A stretch of 64,000 nucleotides of DNA, from assembly GCA_002719955.1 (NCBI GenBank), contig PBFW01000076.1, positions 60,908 through 124,907 of the forward strand, given 5' to 3'. Each line of letters starts with the position of its first letter. Position 1 is the first letter of the stretch. Below, one piece after another: positions 27,538 through 36,029 of this stretch. A model generated the notes under the pieces. It did not search any database. It worked only from the letters and a program-made list of their open reading frames with translations, and was not told where the DNA came from. The position numbers and the translations under genes were made by a program. This DNA is from Deltaproteobacteria bacterium (lineage in GTDB: Bacteria > Myxococcota_A > UBA9160 > UBA4427).

Positions 27538-28041
27538 ATGCTGACTCTCGACGAGATTGAATCTGGACTCTTTGTGACGCACAAGAACACCGGCCTTCGC
27601 TACAGCGTAGTCGAAGCCGAGGAAGGCGAAGTTCTTCTCTCACCCGAGCAGGACGGCCTCCAAGACCTGACGGTCCCCCTCGACCTCTTCCGATCTGAAT
27701 TCGTTGCCACCGATCGCTTCCGTGCGCCCGGTGGTGGTGGACGTCGCGGTGGCCGTGGGCGCAAGCGCACGCCGCAGGCGGGCAATGGCCCCTCCCCGGT
27801 TCCGAATGGCCCCAAGAGCAAGGGAAAGATCAAGAAAATGGTCCGCGATCGTGGATTCGGCTTCATTCGGGGGGATGACGGCAAGGAAGTCTTCTTCCAT
27901 CGATCCGGCCTCAATGCCGGCGACTACGACGGTCTGAACGAGGGGGATTACGTCGAGTATGTCGTACAGGAAGGCCCTCGCGGCGCGCGCGCGGAACACG
28001 TTCGTCACACGACGCCGGAAGCGGCTGCCCCGGCCGATTGA
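27538..28041 (+). CDS. Cold-shock-domain protein with extra N-terminal domain
   Basis: A 167-residue protein. Residues 1-58 form an uncharacterised mini-domain (MLTLDEIESGLFVTH to LDLFRSEFV), residues about 60-95 are a Gly/Arg/Lys-rich linker (GGGGRRGGRGRKR), and about 97-160 is a cold-shock domain with RNP1 (DRGFGFIRG) and RNP2 (EVFFHRS) aromatic RNA-binding motifs. Likely a cytoplasmic RNA chaperone or translation modulator. ATG has AGGAG about 8 bases upstream. The linker adds nonspecific RNA affinity by analogy with RGG regions. Confidence 0.85.
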   Translation: MLTLDEIESGLFVTHKNTGLRYSVVEAEEGEVLLSPEQDGLQDLTVPLDLFRSEFVATDRFRAPGGGGRRGGRGRKRTPQAGNGPSPVPNGPKSKGKIKKMVRDRGFGFIRGDDGKEVFFHRSGLNAGDYDGLNEGDYVEYVVQEGPRGARAEHVRHTTPEAAAPAD

Positions 28042-28231
28042 TCGCACCTTCGCGTCTCCACAGAGGACGGAGAGCTCTTATTCGCGTTCGCCGCGGGTGT
28101 GAACCCGTGCGCCGGCCGCGCCCGCTTTGCCACCGCGGTCCGCTCGATCGGGCCGCGATCAACGAGCGCAGATCCGAAATCTGAACGCCTCCGCGTTGAA
28201 CGGATCAGAGGGCATTTCTAGGATCGCCGCG

Positions 28232-28947
28232 ATGCAGCAGGCTTCGAGAAATGCACCGGTCATGATTCGGGGCTGTGGGCGAAGCGGTACGTCCATTTTC
28301 GGTGAACTCTTCGATGGGCTCCGCCCCTATCGATATGCCAGTGAGCCGCCTTTTGAGGAATTGGCGAGTAAGAGTGGTTCCTTTGCCGTGAAGGTGCCGG
28401 TGGAATTCGACGGGTACCCCACCGACCCCGGCCTTTCCTTCCCCCTGGACGTGCTGCTCGCAGATCATCCGGACATCGTGTTGCTCTGGGTCCGTGCGTC
28501 ATCCGCTCGACGCTTTAGTTCGCTTCGAGTCGGTATCGCCCAGAACTGGAGCCACCACCCGCGACCGCCCGCCTGGAACGATGCGCCCACCGCTGGGCAT
28601 TCATCAATTCCCGGGGCTTCGAACGCGTTGCGGACGGGCTCGCCCTCGTTCGTTTCGAGGAATTGATCGAAGATCCCCTGGGTTTCGCACGAAGGATCTG
28701 CTCCAGAGTGGCTCTGTCCGTGGAGGCTCGCAAAGACAAGCTTCTGAATCGCTCGAAGCGAGTACAGAACACGAATAATGATGAATTCGTCGAGGCGATG
28801 ACATCGAGAGGCCACTCTCGGCCGGGCCATCGCGTTCGAGTCGGACGTTGGCGCGAGACCCTATCGGAACGGCAAGCGAGGGCGGTCGTGCGCATCGTCT
28901 CCGAAGCGAATCGCCATCTCGGGTATGACCTCGAAATTCGTGGGTGA
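28232..28947 (+). pseudogene. Sulfotransferase-like gene broken by frameshifts
   Basis: The start (MQQASRNAPVMIRGCGRSGT) carries the 5'-phosphosulfate-binding loop of PAPS-dependent sulfotransferases. The reading continues to LLWVR near 28495, must shift to give HPLDALV (28500-28520), shifts back for SLRVGIAQNW, then shifts again near 28580 into the frame of RWAFINSRGFERVADGL and VRFEELIEDPLGF, ending at 28947. The duplicated-looking GCGT at 28496-28499 could be the first lesion. At least three shifts make it non-functional as read, unless they are sequencing errors. Neighbours give no clue to substrate. Confidence 0.72.
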
Positions 28948-29068
28948 ATCCGAAGCCCTTGCCGACCGAAGAATCGGGGCACGATCTTCCGCGCGACCCG
29001 CTTGCGCGGCACGACCGAGGTGCGCTTCGATCGATCTCGACGCGTGGTTCGGGATATCTTGCGGGGAT

Positions 29069-30712
29069 CTATCCCGAATAGCGATGTACGATCGGCAGAC
29101 GCCGCCCCCCCCCGAACGCCTTCTCTGTGGTTCTCAAGACCAGGGGCGTCTGTCGCCGCTTGTATTCGTTGCGATCGAGACGCCTGACGATTCCGAGCGC
29201 AACCTCTTCTGATACACCGGTGGGCGGCACGACCGAAGCGAAGCTTCGCCCTCCCTCGATGGCTTGGCTCAGCACATCGTCGAGCACGTCGTAGGGGGGA
29301 AGATCGTCCTGGTCCAACTGGTCAGCGGCCAGCTCCGCCGAGGGCGGCTTTTCGATCGTTCCGATGGGGATTCGCTCGCGGTTCCGGTTAGCATGTCGCG
29401 CCAGCGCGTAGACATCACCCTTGTAGACGTCTCCCAACGCGGCCAGCCCGCCGACGGTATCCCCGTAGAGCGTGCAATAACCGACGGATAGCTCGCTCTT
29501 GTTCCCCGTCGCAAGAACGAGTCGATTCTCCTCATTCGAGCAGGCCATCAGAATCGCACCGCGAATCCGCGATTGGATATTTTGCTGGGTGAGTCCGTAA
29601 TCGTCGCGTTCGCCGAAGAGTTGGGCGAAGACGTCGCGATAGGCTTCGTACATCGGTGCGATATCGGCGCGGCGCACCTCGATGCCGAGAAGCTCTCCGA
29701 GTGCGAAGGCGTCATCGATACTGTGATCCGAGGAGAAGGGGCCCGGCATCGCGATGCCCAGCACGCGATCCGCACCGAGGGCTTCGACGGCGAGGTAGGC
29801 CGTGACGGCGGAGTCGATGCCGCCGGATAATCCGATCACCGCACTCGGCGGTAGGCTCTGCTTCTGGAAATAGTCGCGGATTCCCATGACGAGTCCACAT
29901 TCGAGTTGCGCGACGGGTTCGATGTCACCGACTTCGGTGTGTGGGGTTCCCGGTCCGAGGGGAAGCTCGCAGATCGAGATTCCCGTTTCGAAGAGCGGCA
30001 TGGCCGCGTGGACCTCGCCCTTCGGATCGACGACGCAGGACCCGCCGTCGAAGATCAGTTCGTCATTGCCACCGACCTGATTCACGAACACAACGGGGTG
30101 GCCGCTGCGTCTCGCGACGTCCGCAAGCATGGCTCGCCGTTCTGCGGCCTTGCCCACATGCCACGGAGAGGCCGAGGGATTGATGATGATGCCCGCCCCG
30201 CGCGCGGCCAGTTCCGCAACCGGATCGACGGGATAGGGCCGGGTTTGGAACCAGGTGTCTTCACAGACCGCAAGTCCGAGTGGTGTGTCGAGGCCCGGGA
30301 CCTCGACGGGCGACCGATCCGTCGCTTTCGCGAAATAGCGTGTCTCATCGAAGACGTCGTAGGTCGGAAGGAGTGTCTTGCTGCGGTGGGTGAGGCGCTT
30401 GCCCTCGGCCAGCACGACCGCGGCGTTCTCGATCGATTTGGGTCGAGCCTTTTCCGTTCGAACGACGGCACCTACGACGATCGGGATTTGCCGCGAAGCC
30501 TTGGCGAGTTCTTCGAGCTCGCGGAGCTGATCGTCTACGAATCGATCCCGTTCGAGGAGATCCATCGGTGGGTAGCCCGTCAGCGCGAGCTCCGGCAGGA
30601 CGACACATTCCGCGCCGGCCGAGGCGGCCTGCTCGGAGGCTTCCTGGGCAAGGCGGCGGTTTCCGGCGAGGTCGCCGACGGTGGGGTTGATCTGGGCCAG
30701 GGCGATCTTCAT
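29069..30712 (-). CDS. nadE: Glutamine-dependent NAD+ synthetase
   Basis: A 547-residue two-domain enzyme. The N-terminal nitrilase-like glutaminase domain (1-250) has the Glu-Lys-Cys triad: E41 in LPELALTGYPPMD, the lysine in HRSKTLLPTYDVFDE and the cysteine in AVCEDTWF. The C-terminal synthetase domain shows the PP-loop GLSGGIDSAVTAYLA, then ATGNKSELSVGYCTLYGD and KRRQTPLVLR. It makes NAD+ from deamido-NAD+, glutamine and ATP. ATG at 30712 was chosen as the first residue of the nitrilase fold (MKIALAQINP). Confidence 0.96.
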   Translation of the reverse strand: MKIALAQINPTVGDLAGNRRLAQEASEQAASAGAECVVLPELALTGYPPMDLLERDRFVDDQLRELEELAKASRQIPIVVGAVVRTEKARPKSIENAAVVLAEGKRLTHRSKTLLPTYDVFDETRYFAKATDRSPVEVPGLDTPLGLAVCEDTWFQTRPYPVDPVAELAARGAGIIINPSASPWHVGKAAERRAMLADVARRSGHPVVFVNQVGGNDELIFDGGSCVVDPKGEVHAAMPLFETGISICELPLGPGTPHTEVGDIEPVAQLECGLVMGIRDYFQKQSLPPSAVIGLSGGIDSAVTAYLAVEALGADRVLGIAMPGPFSSDHSIDDAFALGELLGIEVRRADIAPMYEAYRDVFAQLFGERDDYGLTQQNIQSRIRGAILMACSNEENRLVLATGNKSELSVGYCTLYGDTVGGLAALGDVYKGDVYALARHANRNRERIPIGTIEKPPSAELAADQLDQDDLPPYDVLDDVLSQAIEGGRSFASVVPPTGVSEEVALGIVRRLDRNEYKRRQTPLVLRTTEKAFGGGRRLPIVHRYSG

Positions 30713-30902
30713 AGGCCGAGCATACCCCGAGCGGGCTCTCTCCTCGACGCCTGCGTTTTCTTCCGCTCCTCCGCTCGGGGCCGACCCGATGCGCATCTGG
30801 GGCCGGGTCGGCCGACCACTGCGCGAGCATGACAGAGATCGGGCTCATCACGAACCAAAGGATTCTCTGTGCGGTGGAGGGTGGGCGACGAGCGCTGAAA
30901 GC

Positions 30903-31370
30903 TCAGGGGAAATACACGAAGACGAGCTCCCCTGTGCAGACCGGACGCTTCGTGCCCTCGGTCTCGAAGCGGACATCGAGCGCGAGTCGCATCGCCCCAC
31001 CCTTCATGGTGCGCACGTTCTTGATGATCGCGCCGAGCCGCAGACGACTTCCCGTTCTCACCGGTTCACGCAATCTGAGGTTCGTAATCCCGATATTGAC
31101 GATCTGCGAGAGTTTTTCGACCTGAACGATCTCGGGCAGAAGGGCCGGAGCGAGGGCGATCGTCAGATATCCGTGGGCCACGGTCGTGCCGAACGGGGAC
31201 TCGCGTTTCGCACGTTCCCGATCGACGTGGATCCACTGGTGATCGCCCGTGGCGTCGGCGAACGTATCGATTCTTGCCTGATCGATCGTGCGCCAATCGG
31301 TGACACCGAGATCCTTTCCCTCAAATTGGGGAAGCGAGGCGACATCGGGAATGATCAGAGGCTCTGCCAT
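30903..31370 (-). CDS. MaoC-family (R)-specific enoyl-CoA hydratase
   Basis: A 155-residue hot-dog-fold protein with the hydratase-2 motif: ATGDHQWIHVDRERAKRE supplies the catalytic Asp and His, and FGTTVAHGYLTIAL is the conserved overhang. Such enzymes hydrate trans-2-enoyl-CoA to (R)-3-hydroxyacyl-CoA in beta-oxidation or polyhydroxyalkanoate supply. It lies 190 bp upstream of nadE on the same strand. Confidence 0.9.
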   Translation of the reverse strand: MAEPLIIPDVASLPQFEGKDLGVTDWRTIDQARIDTFADATGDHQWIHVDRERAKRESPFGTTVAHGYLTIALAPALLPEIVQVEKLSQIVNIGITNLRLREPVRTGSRLRLGAIIKNVRTMKGGAMRLALDVRFETEGTKRPVCTGELVFVYFP

Positions 31371-31676
31371 TCGATGCTACTCCCTGGCCGACCCTTCGGC
31401 GTGTGACCTTGTCAACCTATACTTGCTCAGCCGGGGGGTTTCTTGCAACGAGCACCACGCAGCGAAGCGCTCGACGAGGCCCGAAGTGAATGCGTAGGCG
31501 CGTGCAACCCCTTCAACTTTCCGTCCCTGCGGCGGACCGCTCGGCGCTCCGATCTCCGACGCAAGAGGGAAATATACGGATTGCGCTCGTTCGGGACCTG
31601 AAGCCTGGACTGCGATGGTCTAGGGGAGGTGAGTTGTGGCCCCGGGACCCTAGCGTCGTCCAGCGACCGCGATCAG
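31371..31676. other. Non-coding stretch of about 305 bp
   Basis: Between two minus-strand genes (the MaoC hydratase gene downstream, pterin dehydratase upstream). It should hold the MaoC promoter. No RNA gene, hairpin terminator or coding frame with support was seen. Confidence 0.45.
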
Positions 31677-31970
31677 CTAAGGGGTCGCCGCGTTCATGCT
31701 CGCTGCCAGCGCAAAGTCGAGCTGCGTGATTCCACCTGCATCATGAGTCGTGAGGTCCACTTCCACGCGGTTGTAGGCGTTCGACCATTCGGGGTGGTGA
31801 TCCATTTTCTCGGCCTGCAGGGCGACTCGCGTCATGAAGGCGAAGGCCTCTGTGAAGTCCGAGAACGTAAAGAGGCGTCGGAGCTTCCCATTTTCGAGCG
31901 ACCAGCCCTCGAGGTCGGCGAGGCGGGATCGAATCTCTTCGATGGAGAGCGCCTCCGGTCGCGGCCTCAC
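31677..31970 (-). CDS. phhB: 4a-hydroxytetrahydrobiopterin dehydratase (pterin-4a-carbinolamine dehydratase)
   Basis: A 97-residue protein matching the PCD family over its whole length: FTFSDFTEAFAFMTRVALQA, KMDHHPEWSNAYNRVEVDL with the catalytic HHPEW histidines, and TTHDAGGITQLDFALA. It dehydrates 4a-hydroxytetrahydropterin. No phenylalanine hydroxylase gene is in the window, so a role in general pterin repair is also possible. The GTG start overlaps the stop of the upstream DHH gene by four bases. Confidence 0.93.
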   Translation of the reverse strand: MRPRPEALSIEEIRSRLADLEGWSLENGKLRRLFTFSDFTEAFAFMTRVALQAEKMDHHPEWSNAYNRVEVDLTTHDAGGITQLDFALAASMNAATP

Positions 31971-33361
31971 TTCGCATCCTCGTTGATCGCCCGCACGAAC
32001 GCGTCGTAGAGTGCGCTCTTGATCTGCACACGGTTCGCGCGGCCATAGACTTCACGGAAGGCCTTCAGGGGGATGATTCCCTTGGCCATCGAACGATGGC
32101 CACCGCCGACGCCGAGGCCTTCGACGACGGCGCGAACGACATCGCCCGCAGCGCGGACGTAGCCGACGTTTCGAACGGAGAAGACGAGGTTGCGGTCGAC
32201 GGTCCCCACGGCGATCGACCATTCGGCCCCCTCGGCTTGGAGAGCCATGTCCGCTACCTGCGGAATCACGTCTTCGCGGACTCGGCCGAGTACCAGGATA
32301 TTGATTCCGTCCCGTACCTCTGCCTTGGCGAGGGCGCGGCCGAGCGCCTGCAACCCACCGATCGGGAGGGCGGGGCGTTCGATTCGGCGCAAGAGCGCGG
32401 GGCTATGCGAGGAGTGGAGATAGGTGAAGGAGAGCATGTCCTTGTTGCTCGTCTGCCGGCCCAGGTATTGGGTGTCGCTCTTGATGCCATAGAGAAGCGC
32501 CGTTGCGAGTTTGGCGTTGATCTCGGTATGGGTCGCGCGGAGATATTCCGTCAGGATCGAGGCCGTCGCTCCGTAACCGGTTCGGATATCGCGGACCGTG
32601 CTGCTATAGCCGGGGCGTTCGGGATGGTGATCGATCACGACATCGGGTTGTTTCAGTCGTTCCGGTGGGTCGTCGCCGAAGACGTTGGGCTGGACGTCGA
32701 CCAGCACGAGACCGCCAAACTCGTTGATTTCCTCGGGCGCGATCACGCGCACTTCGATCCCGATCGCATCGCAGAGAGCCTGATTTTCCGGGCGCCGTAC
32801 TTCGCCGAAGGAGATCAGAGGGGCGGTCGTCCGTTTCCGGCCTAATAGATTACGCAGCGCGTAGGCGCTGGCGATTCCATCGGGGTCGGGGTCGGGCTGC
32901 AGCAGGATCCCGACCTTTTCACGATCACCGAGCAGTTCACGGATCGTGACGACCCGCTGAAGATTCGAGAGGTGATCGAACTCTTCGTTGATATCATCGC
33001 GGATCAGTGTCCTCCAGCCGGTACAGCGGAGCGAGGGATGTTCCGGGAGATCGTCCTCGGTCAGGCTGTCGGAGAGAACCAGGATGGCCGCGCCTTCGTC
33101 GACCTTGCGGATCTCGCGCACCGCGAGCCGAGTCCATGGGCCGTCGTCGCTGACGAGCGCGTATTCATCATCGGCCGACGGGTCGAGCTTCGAGATCGCC
33201 TCCTCGTTGAGACCCCCCTGGAGGATCCGGAATCCGGATGGGCGCGCACGTGCCTCGTCGTCGCGCGGAACCCAGGTGAGTTCCTCGAGCTCGTCGGTGC
33301 CGATGCGGCTCCAAAGGCGCGCGCTTTCGGCTCCATCGCAGATGATGATCCTACGTCCCAC
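31967..33361 (-). CDS. DHH/DHHA1-family phosphoesterase
   Basis: A 464-residue protein. Residues 1-130 form a non-catalytic N-terminal domain (RIIICDGAESARLWSRIG). The DHH domain follows with QPDPDPDGIASAYALRNLL, VLVDVQPN and the signature VVIDHHPERPG, and the DHHA1 domain ends with VEGLGVGGGHRSMAKGIIP. NrnA-like members degrade nanoRNA or pApA; others cleave cyclic dinucleotides. The first motif reads QPDPDPDG rather than the usual histidine-containing form. It is translationally coupled to phhB. Confidence 0.85.
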   Translation of the reverse strand: MGRRIIICDGAESARLWSRIGTDELEELTWVPRDDEARARPSGFRILQGGLNEEAISKLDPSADDEYALVSDDGPWTRLAVREIRKVDEGAAILVLSDSLTEDDLPEHPSLRCTGWRTLIRDDINEEFDHLSNLQRVVTIRELLGDREKVGILLQPDPDPDGIASAYALRNLLGRKRTTAPLISFGEVRRPENQALCDAIGIEVRVIAPEEINEFGGLVLVDVQPNVFGDDPPERLKQPDVVIDHHPERPGYSSTVRDIRTGYGATASILTEYLRATHTEINAKLATALLYGIKSDTQYLGRQTSNKDMLSFTYLHSSHSPALLRRIERPALPIGGLQALGRALAKAEVRDGINILVLGRVREDVIPQVADMALQAEGAEWSIAVGTVDRNLVFSVRNVGYVRAAGDVVRAVVEGLGVGGGHRSMAKGIIPLKAFREVYGRANRVQIKSALYDAFVRAINEDAK

Positions 33362-33715
33362 CCAACCCCCGTGGCGGTCTCAGGCTCGCTCCATCCCGTA
33401 CCCCGGCGATCAGAGATCGATCGAAGCCGCGTGAGCGACCCGCCCATCCGGCGCGACACCCCGGCGGGCGAGCCCACCGATCTTTCGGTGGGTCGGGTCG
33501 GGGAGGCGGACACCGGTCGTTTCGAAGGCCGCAAGTTACACCAAGGCAGCGCGCCAGCGACGGGCGGTCTGCCCATTCCTGGGTGGAGGAAGCCCGTGGG
33601 GAGTGCCATTCGCTGCCCGTCGGGTCCACGGCGGTCGGGCAGAGTCGGTAGGATGGGCGTCCACGAGGGATGGCGAGCGAGCGGCGCTTGGGCTCCGTGT
33701 GAGCGGGAGGGCGAA
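33362..33715. other. Non-coding stretch of about 355 bp
   Basis: Divergent promoter region between the DHH phosphoesterase and the FAH-family gene. The downstream gene's frame runs open through it and into the DHH gene, but this extension has no family resemblance and an arginine-rich shadow composition. Confidence 0.45.
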
Positions 33716-34561
33716 ATGCGATTGGTGAATCAGGCGGGAAGACTCGGTGTCGATGTGGCGGGCCGCTTCATCGATCTCGAGCTCCACAGCGGCAAGCGAT
33801 TCTCGTCCGACCCCATGTCCGCGTTCGCGGACTGGGATGCGATCCGAGCCTGGGCCTCGAAGCAGAGTGCCGGGGAAGTCGGGCCGCGGGTGGAACCCGC
33901 CAAGCTCGGTTCGCCGGTGCCAAGGCCCACCCAGGTCTTCGCGATCGGGCTCAACTACAAGGATCACGCGGAGGAGGCGAATCTTCCGATTCCCGACGCG
34001 CCGATGGTCTTTACGAAATTCCCGACCTGTCTGGTCGGCCCCAATGCCGAGGTGCCCCTCACCTCGAATCGCGTCGATTGGGAAGTCGAGCAGGTGGTCG
34101 TGATCGGGCGCCAGGCGTTGCGCGTTCCGGCCGTGAAGGCCTGGGATTTCGTTGCTGGGGTCACGGTGGGTCAGGACATCTCGGATCGCCGTCTACAGTT
34201 CTCGGGCAAGCCGCCCCAGTTCAGCCTCGGGAAATCCGCGACCGCCTTCGGGCCGATGGGCCCTGCGCTCGTCAGCCTCGACGAATTCTCGGCCCCGGAT
34301 GCGCTCGAGCTGCGTTGTTGGGTGGCGGGGGAACTCATGCAGGAATCGACGACCGCGAACCTGATCTTTTCGGTCCCGGAGCTGATCGAATATATCTCGA
34401 AGGATTGCGCGCTGATGCCGGGGGACCTGATCTTCACGGGGACACCGGGTGGTGTCGGCAGCGTCCGCAACCCGAGGCGCTATCTCGTTCCGGGCGAGAC
34501 CATCGAGAGCGAGATCGAGGGCATCGGTCGGCTCTCGAATCGCTGTGTGGCGAGAGATTGA
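33716..34561 (+). CDS. Fumarylacetoacetate hydrolase (FAH) family protein
   Basis: A 281-residue protein with the FAH C-terminal fold: VFAIGLNYKDHAEEANLP, PMVFTKFPTCLVGPN, VDWEVEQVVVIGRQ with metal-binding glutamates, and DLIFTGTPGGVGSVRNP. Members cleave or isomerise acylpyruvates and 2-keto-diacids, for example in aromatic degradation. ATG at 33716 has GGGAGG six bases upstream. Length is typical of the two-domain UGL-type members. Substrate is not deducible. Confidence 0.9.
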   Translation: MRLVNQAGRLGVDVAGRFIDLELHSGKRFSSDPMSAFADWDAIRAWASKQSAGEVGPRVEPAKLGSPVPRPTQVFAIGLNYKDHAEEANLPIPDAPMVFTKFPTCLVGPNAEVPLTSNRVDWEVEQVVVIGRQALRVPAVKAWDFVAGVTVGQDISDRRLQFSGKPPQFSLGKSATAFGPMGPALVSLDEFSAPDALELRCWVAGELMQESTTANLIFSVPELIEYISKDCALMPGDLIFTGTPGGVGSVRNPRRYLVPGETIESEIEGIGRLSNRCVARD

Positions 34562-34633
34562 GACCCTTTTCTTTCCACACCACCGGACTGCGTGCCGGAT
34601 TTCGAGTCGAGCGAGCGGGAGTCGAGGCGGGCA

Positions 34634-35482
34634 ATGCAGCGGATCTTCATCGGTGATGTCCAGGGATGCGCGGAGGAGCTCGAGACGCTCCATTCGCGAG
34701 CGCGCGACGCGTTCTCGGACGATTTCGCGATCTGGGTCACGGGGGATCTCGTCAATCGCGGGCCCGACAACCGGCGGGCGCTCGAGCGTGTTCGCGGGCT
34801 CGTCGAAGCGGGACGAGCGGAATATGTGCTCGGCAACCACGAGATCCACCTGATTTCTGCGGGGCTCGGCCTGCGGGATCTTGGCGAAAATGATTCGATC
34901 GAGGACGTGCTCGGGGCATCGGATGCCATGGAGTGGGTCGACTGGCTTCGCGAAAGACCCCTGGTCGCCCCGGGGGTGATCGCGGAGCAACCCTTCGCGA
35001 TGGTTCACGCCTCGGCCGGGCCGGGCTGGTCCCTCTCCGAGCTCGTGACGCGTGGACGGGCGGCGAGTGAAAGGCTCGCCGGCGGTCGTGATGCGGCGCG
35101 GGCCTTTCTGGCCCTCGACCCCTCAGAGGATCCGGTGCGCGATGATCTCGCCCGGTTGACCCGGGCGCGCGCGGCGACGGGTTCGGATTGGTCGAGTCGT
35201 GAGCCCGGATCGCTCGAAGGTGCGTGGCATCGCGCTTGGGCGGCTCACGAGCCCGAATTTGGAATCGTCTACGGACATTGGGCGCGCCAGGGGCTCCATG
35301 TCGACAACGGGCTGCGCGGACTCGACACCGGCTGTATTCACCACGGTCGGGGTCGTGACGGATTCTTGACCGCCTGGCTGCCCGAGTCATCGCCGCGGGC
35401 GGCGGGGGTGCGGGCTTTCGATGCGCCGGACGATCGTTTCTGGCAGATCCCGGCGAAGCGTCGCCACTACTTTCCGATCTAG
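34634..35482 (+). CDS. apaH: Symmetrical diadenosine tetraphosphatase (ApaH-like)
   Basis: A 282-residue metallophosphoesterase. The three metal-binding blocks are RIFIGDVQGC, WVTGDLVNRGPDN and YVLGNHEIHL, followed by FAMVHASAGPGW and IVYGHWARQGL. ApaH splits Ap4A into two ADP and, in some bacteria, removes Np4 caps from RNA. The glutamine in GDVQGC replaces the usual histidine of GDxHG, which could alter metal use. The ATG at 34634 gives an N-terminus that begins directly at the first strand, as in E. coli ApaH; a GTG at 34592 is possible. Confidence 0.82.
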   Translation: MQRIFIGDVQGCAEELETLHSRARDAFSDDFAIWVTGDLVNRGPDNRRALERVRGLVEAGRAEYVLGNHEIHLISAGLGLRDLGENDSIEDVLGASDAMEWVDWLRERPLVAPGVIAEQPFAMVHASAGPGWSLSELVTRGRAASERLAGGRDAARAFLALDPSEDPVRDDLARLTRARAATGSDWSSREPGSLEGAWHRAWAAHEPEFGIVYGHWARQGLHVDNGLRGLDTGCIHHGRGRDGFLTAWLPESSPRAAGVRAFDAPDDRFWQIPAKRRHYFPI

Positions 35483-35614
35483 GACCGGACCTGATCGAGG
35501 CCCGTCAGTCCGGGTGGACGTCGCTAGACTCGGTCTCGCTCGAAGCTGCGATCGCGCCTTCGGGCCGCCCCGGTTCGGCCGCTGCCGACCCGCTCGAAGC
35601 AGGAGGAGAGAATC

Positions 35615-35893
35615 ATGGCGACCGTCTACATTCCCACCGTCTTTCAAGGGCCTACCCGTGGGGAGTCCGAGGTCGAAGTGGCGGGTGACACGATCGCGGT
35701 TTGTCTCGATCTGGTCGAGGAGCAATTCCCGGGTCTGAGGGAGTTGGTGATCGACCCCGCAACTCATTCGATCCATAAATTCGTGAAGGTGACGCTGAAC
35801 GGCGAGCTCCTCGATCGCGATCCGGCGACCCTGGCTCAGCCGGTTTCCGCGACCGACGAAATCGAGGTGATCGCGGCCATCGCGGGTGGATGA
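35615..35893 (+). CDS. MoaD/ThiS-family sulfur carrier protein
   Basis: A 92-residue ubiquitin-like protein ending in AAIAGG, the di-glycine tail that carries the thiocarboxylate. HKFVKVTLNGE and the TDEIEVIAAIAGG end are typical. It donates sulfur for the dithiolene of molybdopterin or a related product. A strong AGGAGGAG precedes the ATG. It is the first gene of a cassette with an AOR-family enzyme and two MoeA proteins, so molybdo/tungstopterin assembly is its likely role. Confidence 0.88.
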   Translation: MATVYIPTVFQGPTRGESEVEVAGDTIAVCLDLVEEQFPGLRELVIDPATHSIHKFVKVTLNGELLDRDPATLAQPVSATDEIEVIAAIAGG

Positions 35894-36029
35894 GAGTCGG
35901 CCCAGCGGTCGACCGAGACCACGAAATCGAGCGCCCCGATGCGTTGCACCATCGTCGTGATTGTTTCAACTTCCCCGCTCTCCCGAATTCTCGGGCACGA
36001 GTTGCACTCAGAAGTGAGGAGTTTCAGAC

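Noticed and set aside
32972..33715. Long N-terminal extension of the FAH-family frame
   Set aside because: It runs antisense to the DHH phosphoesterase; FAH resemblance begins after the ATG at 33716, which has a strong ribosome-binding site.
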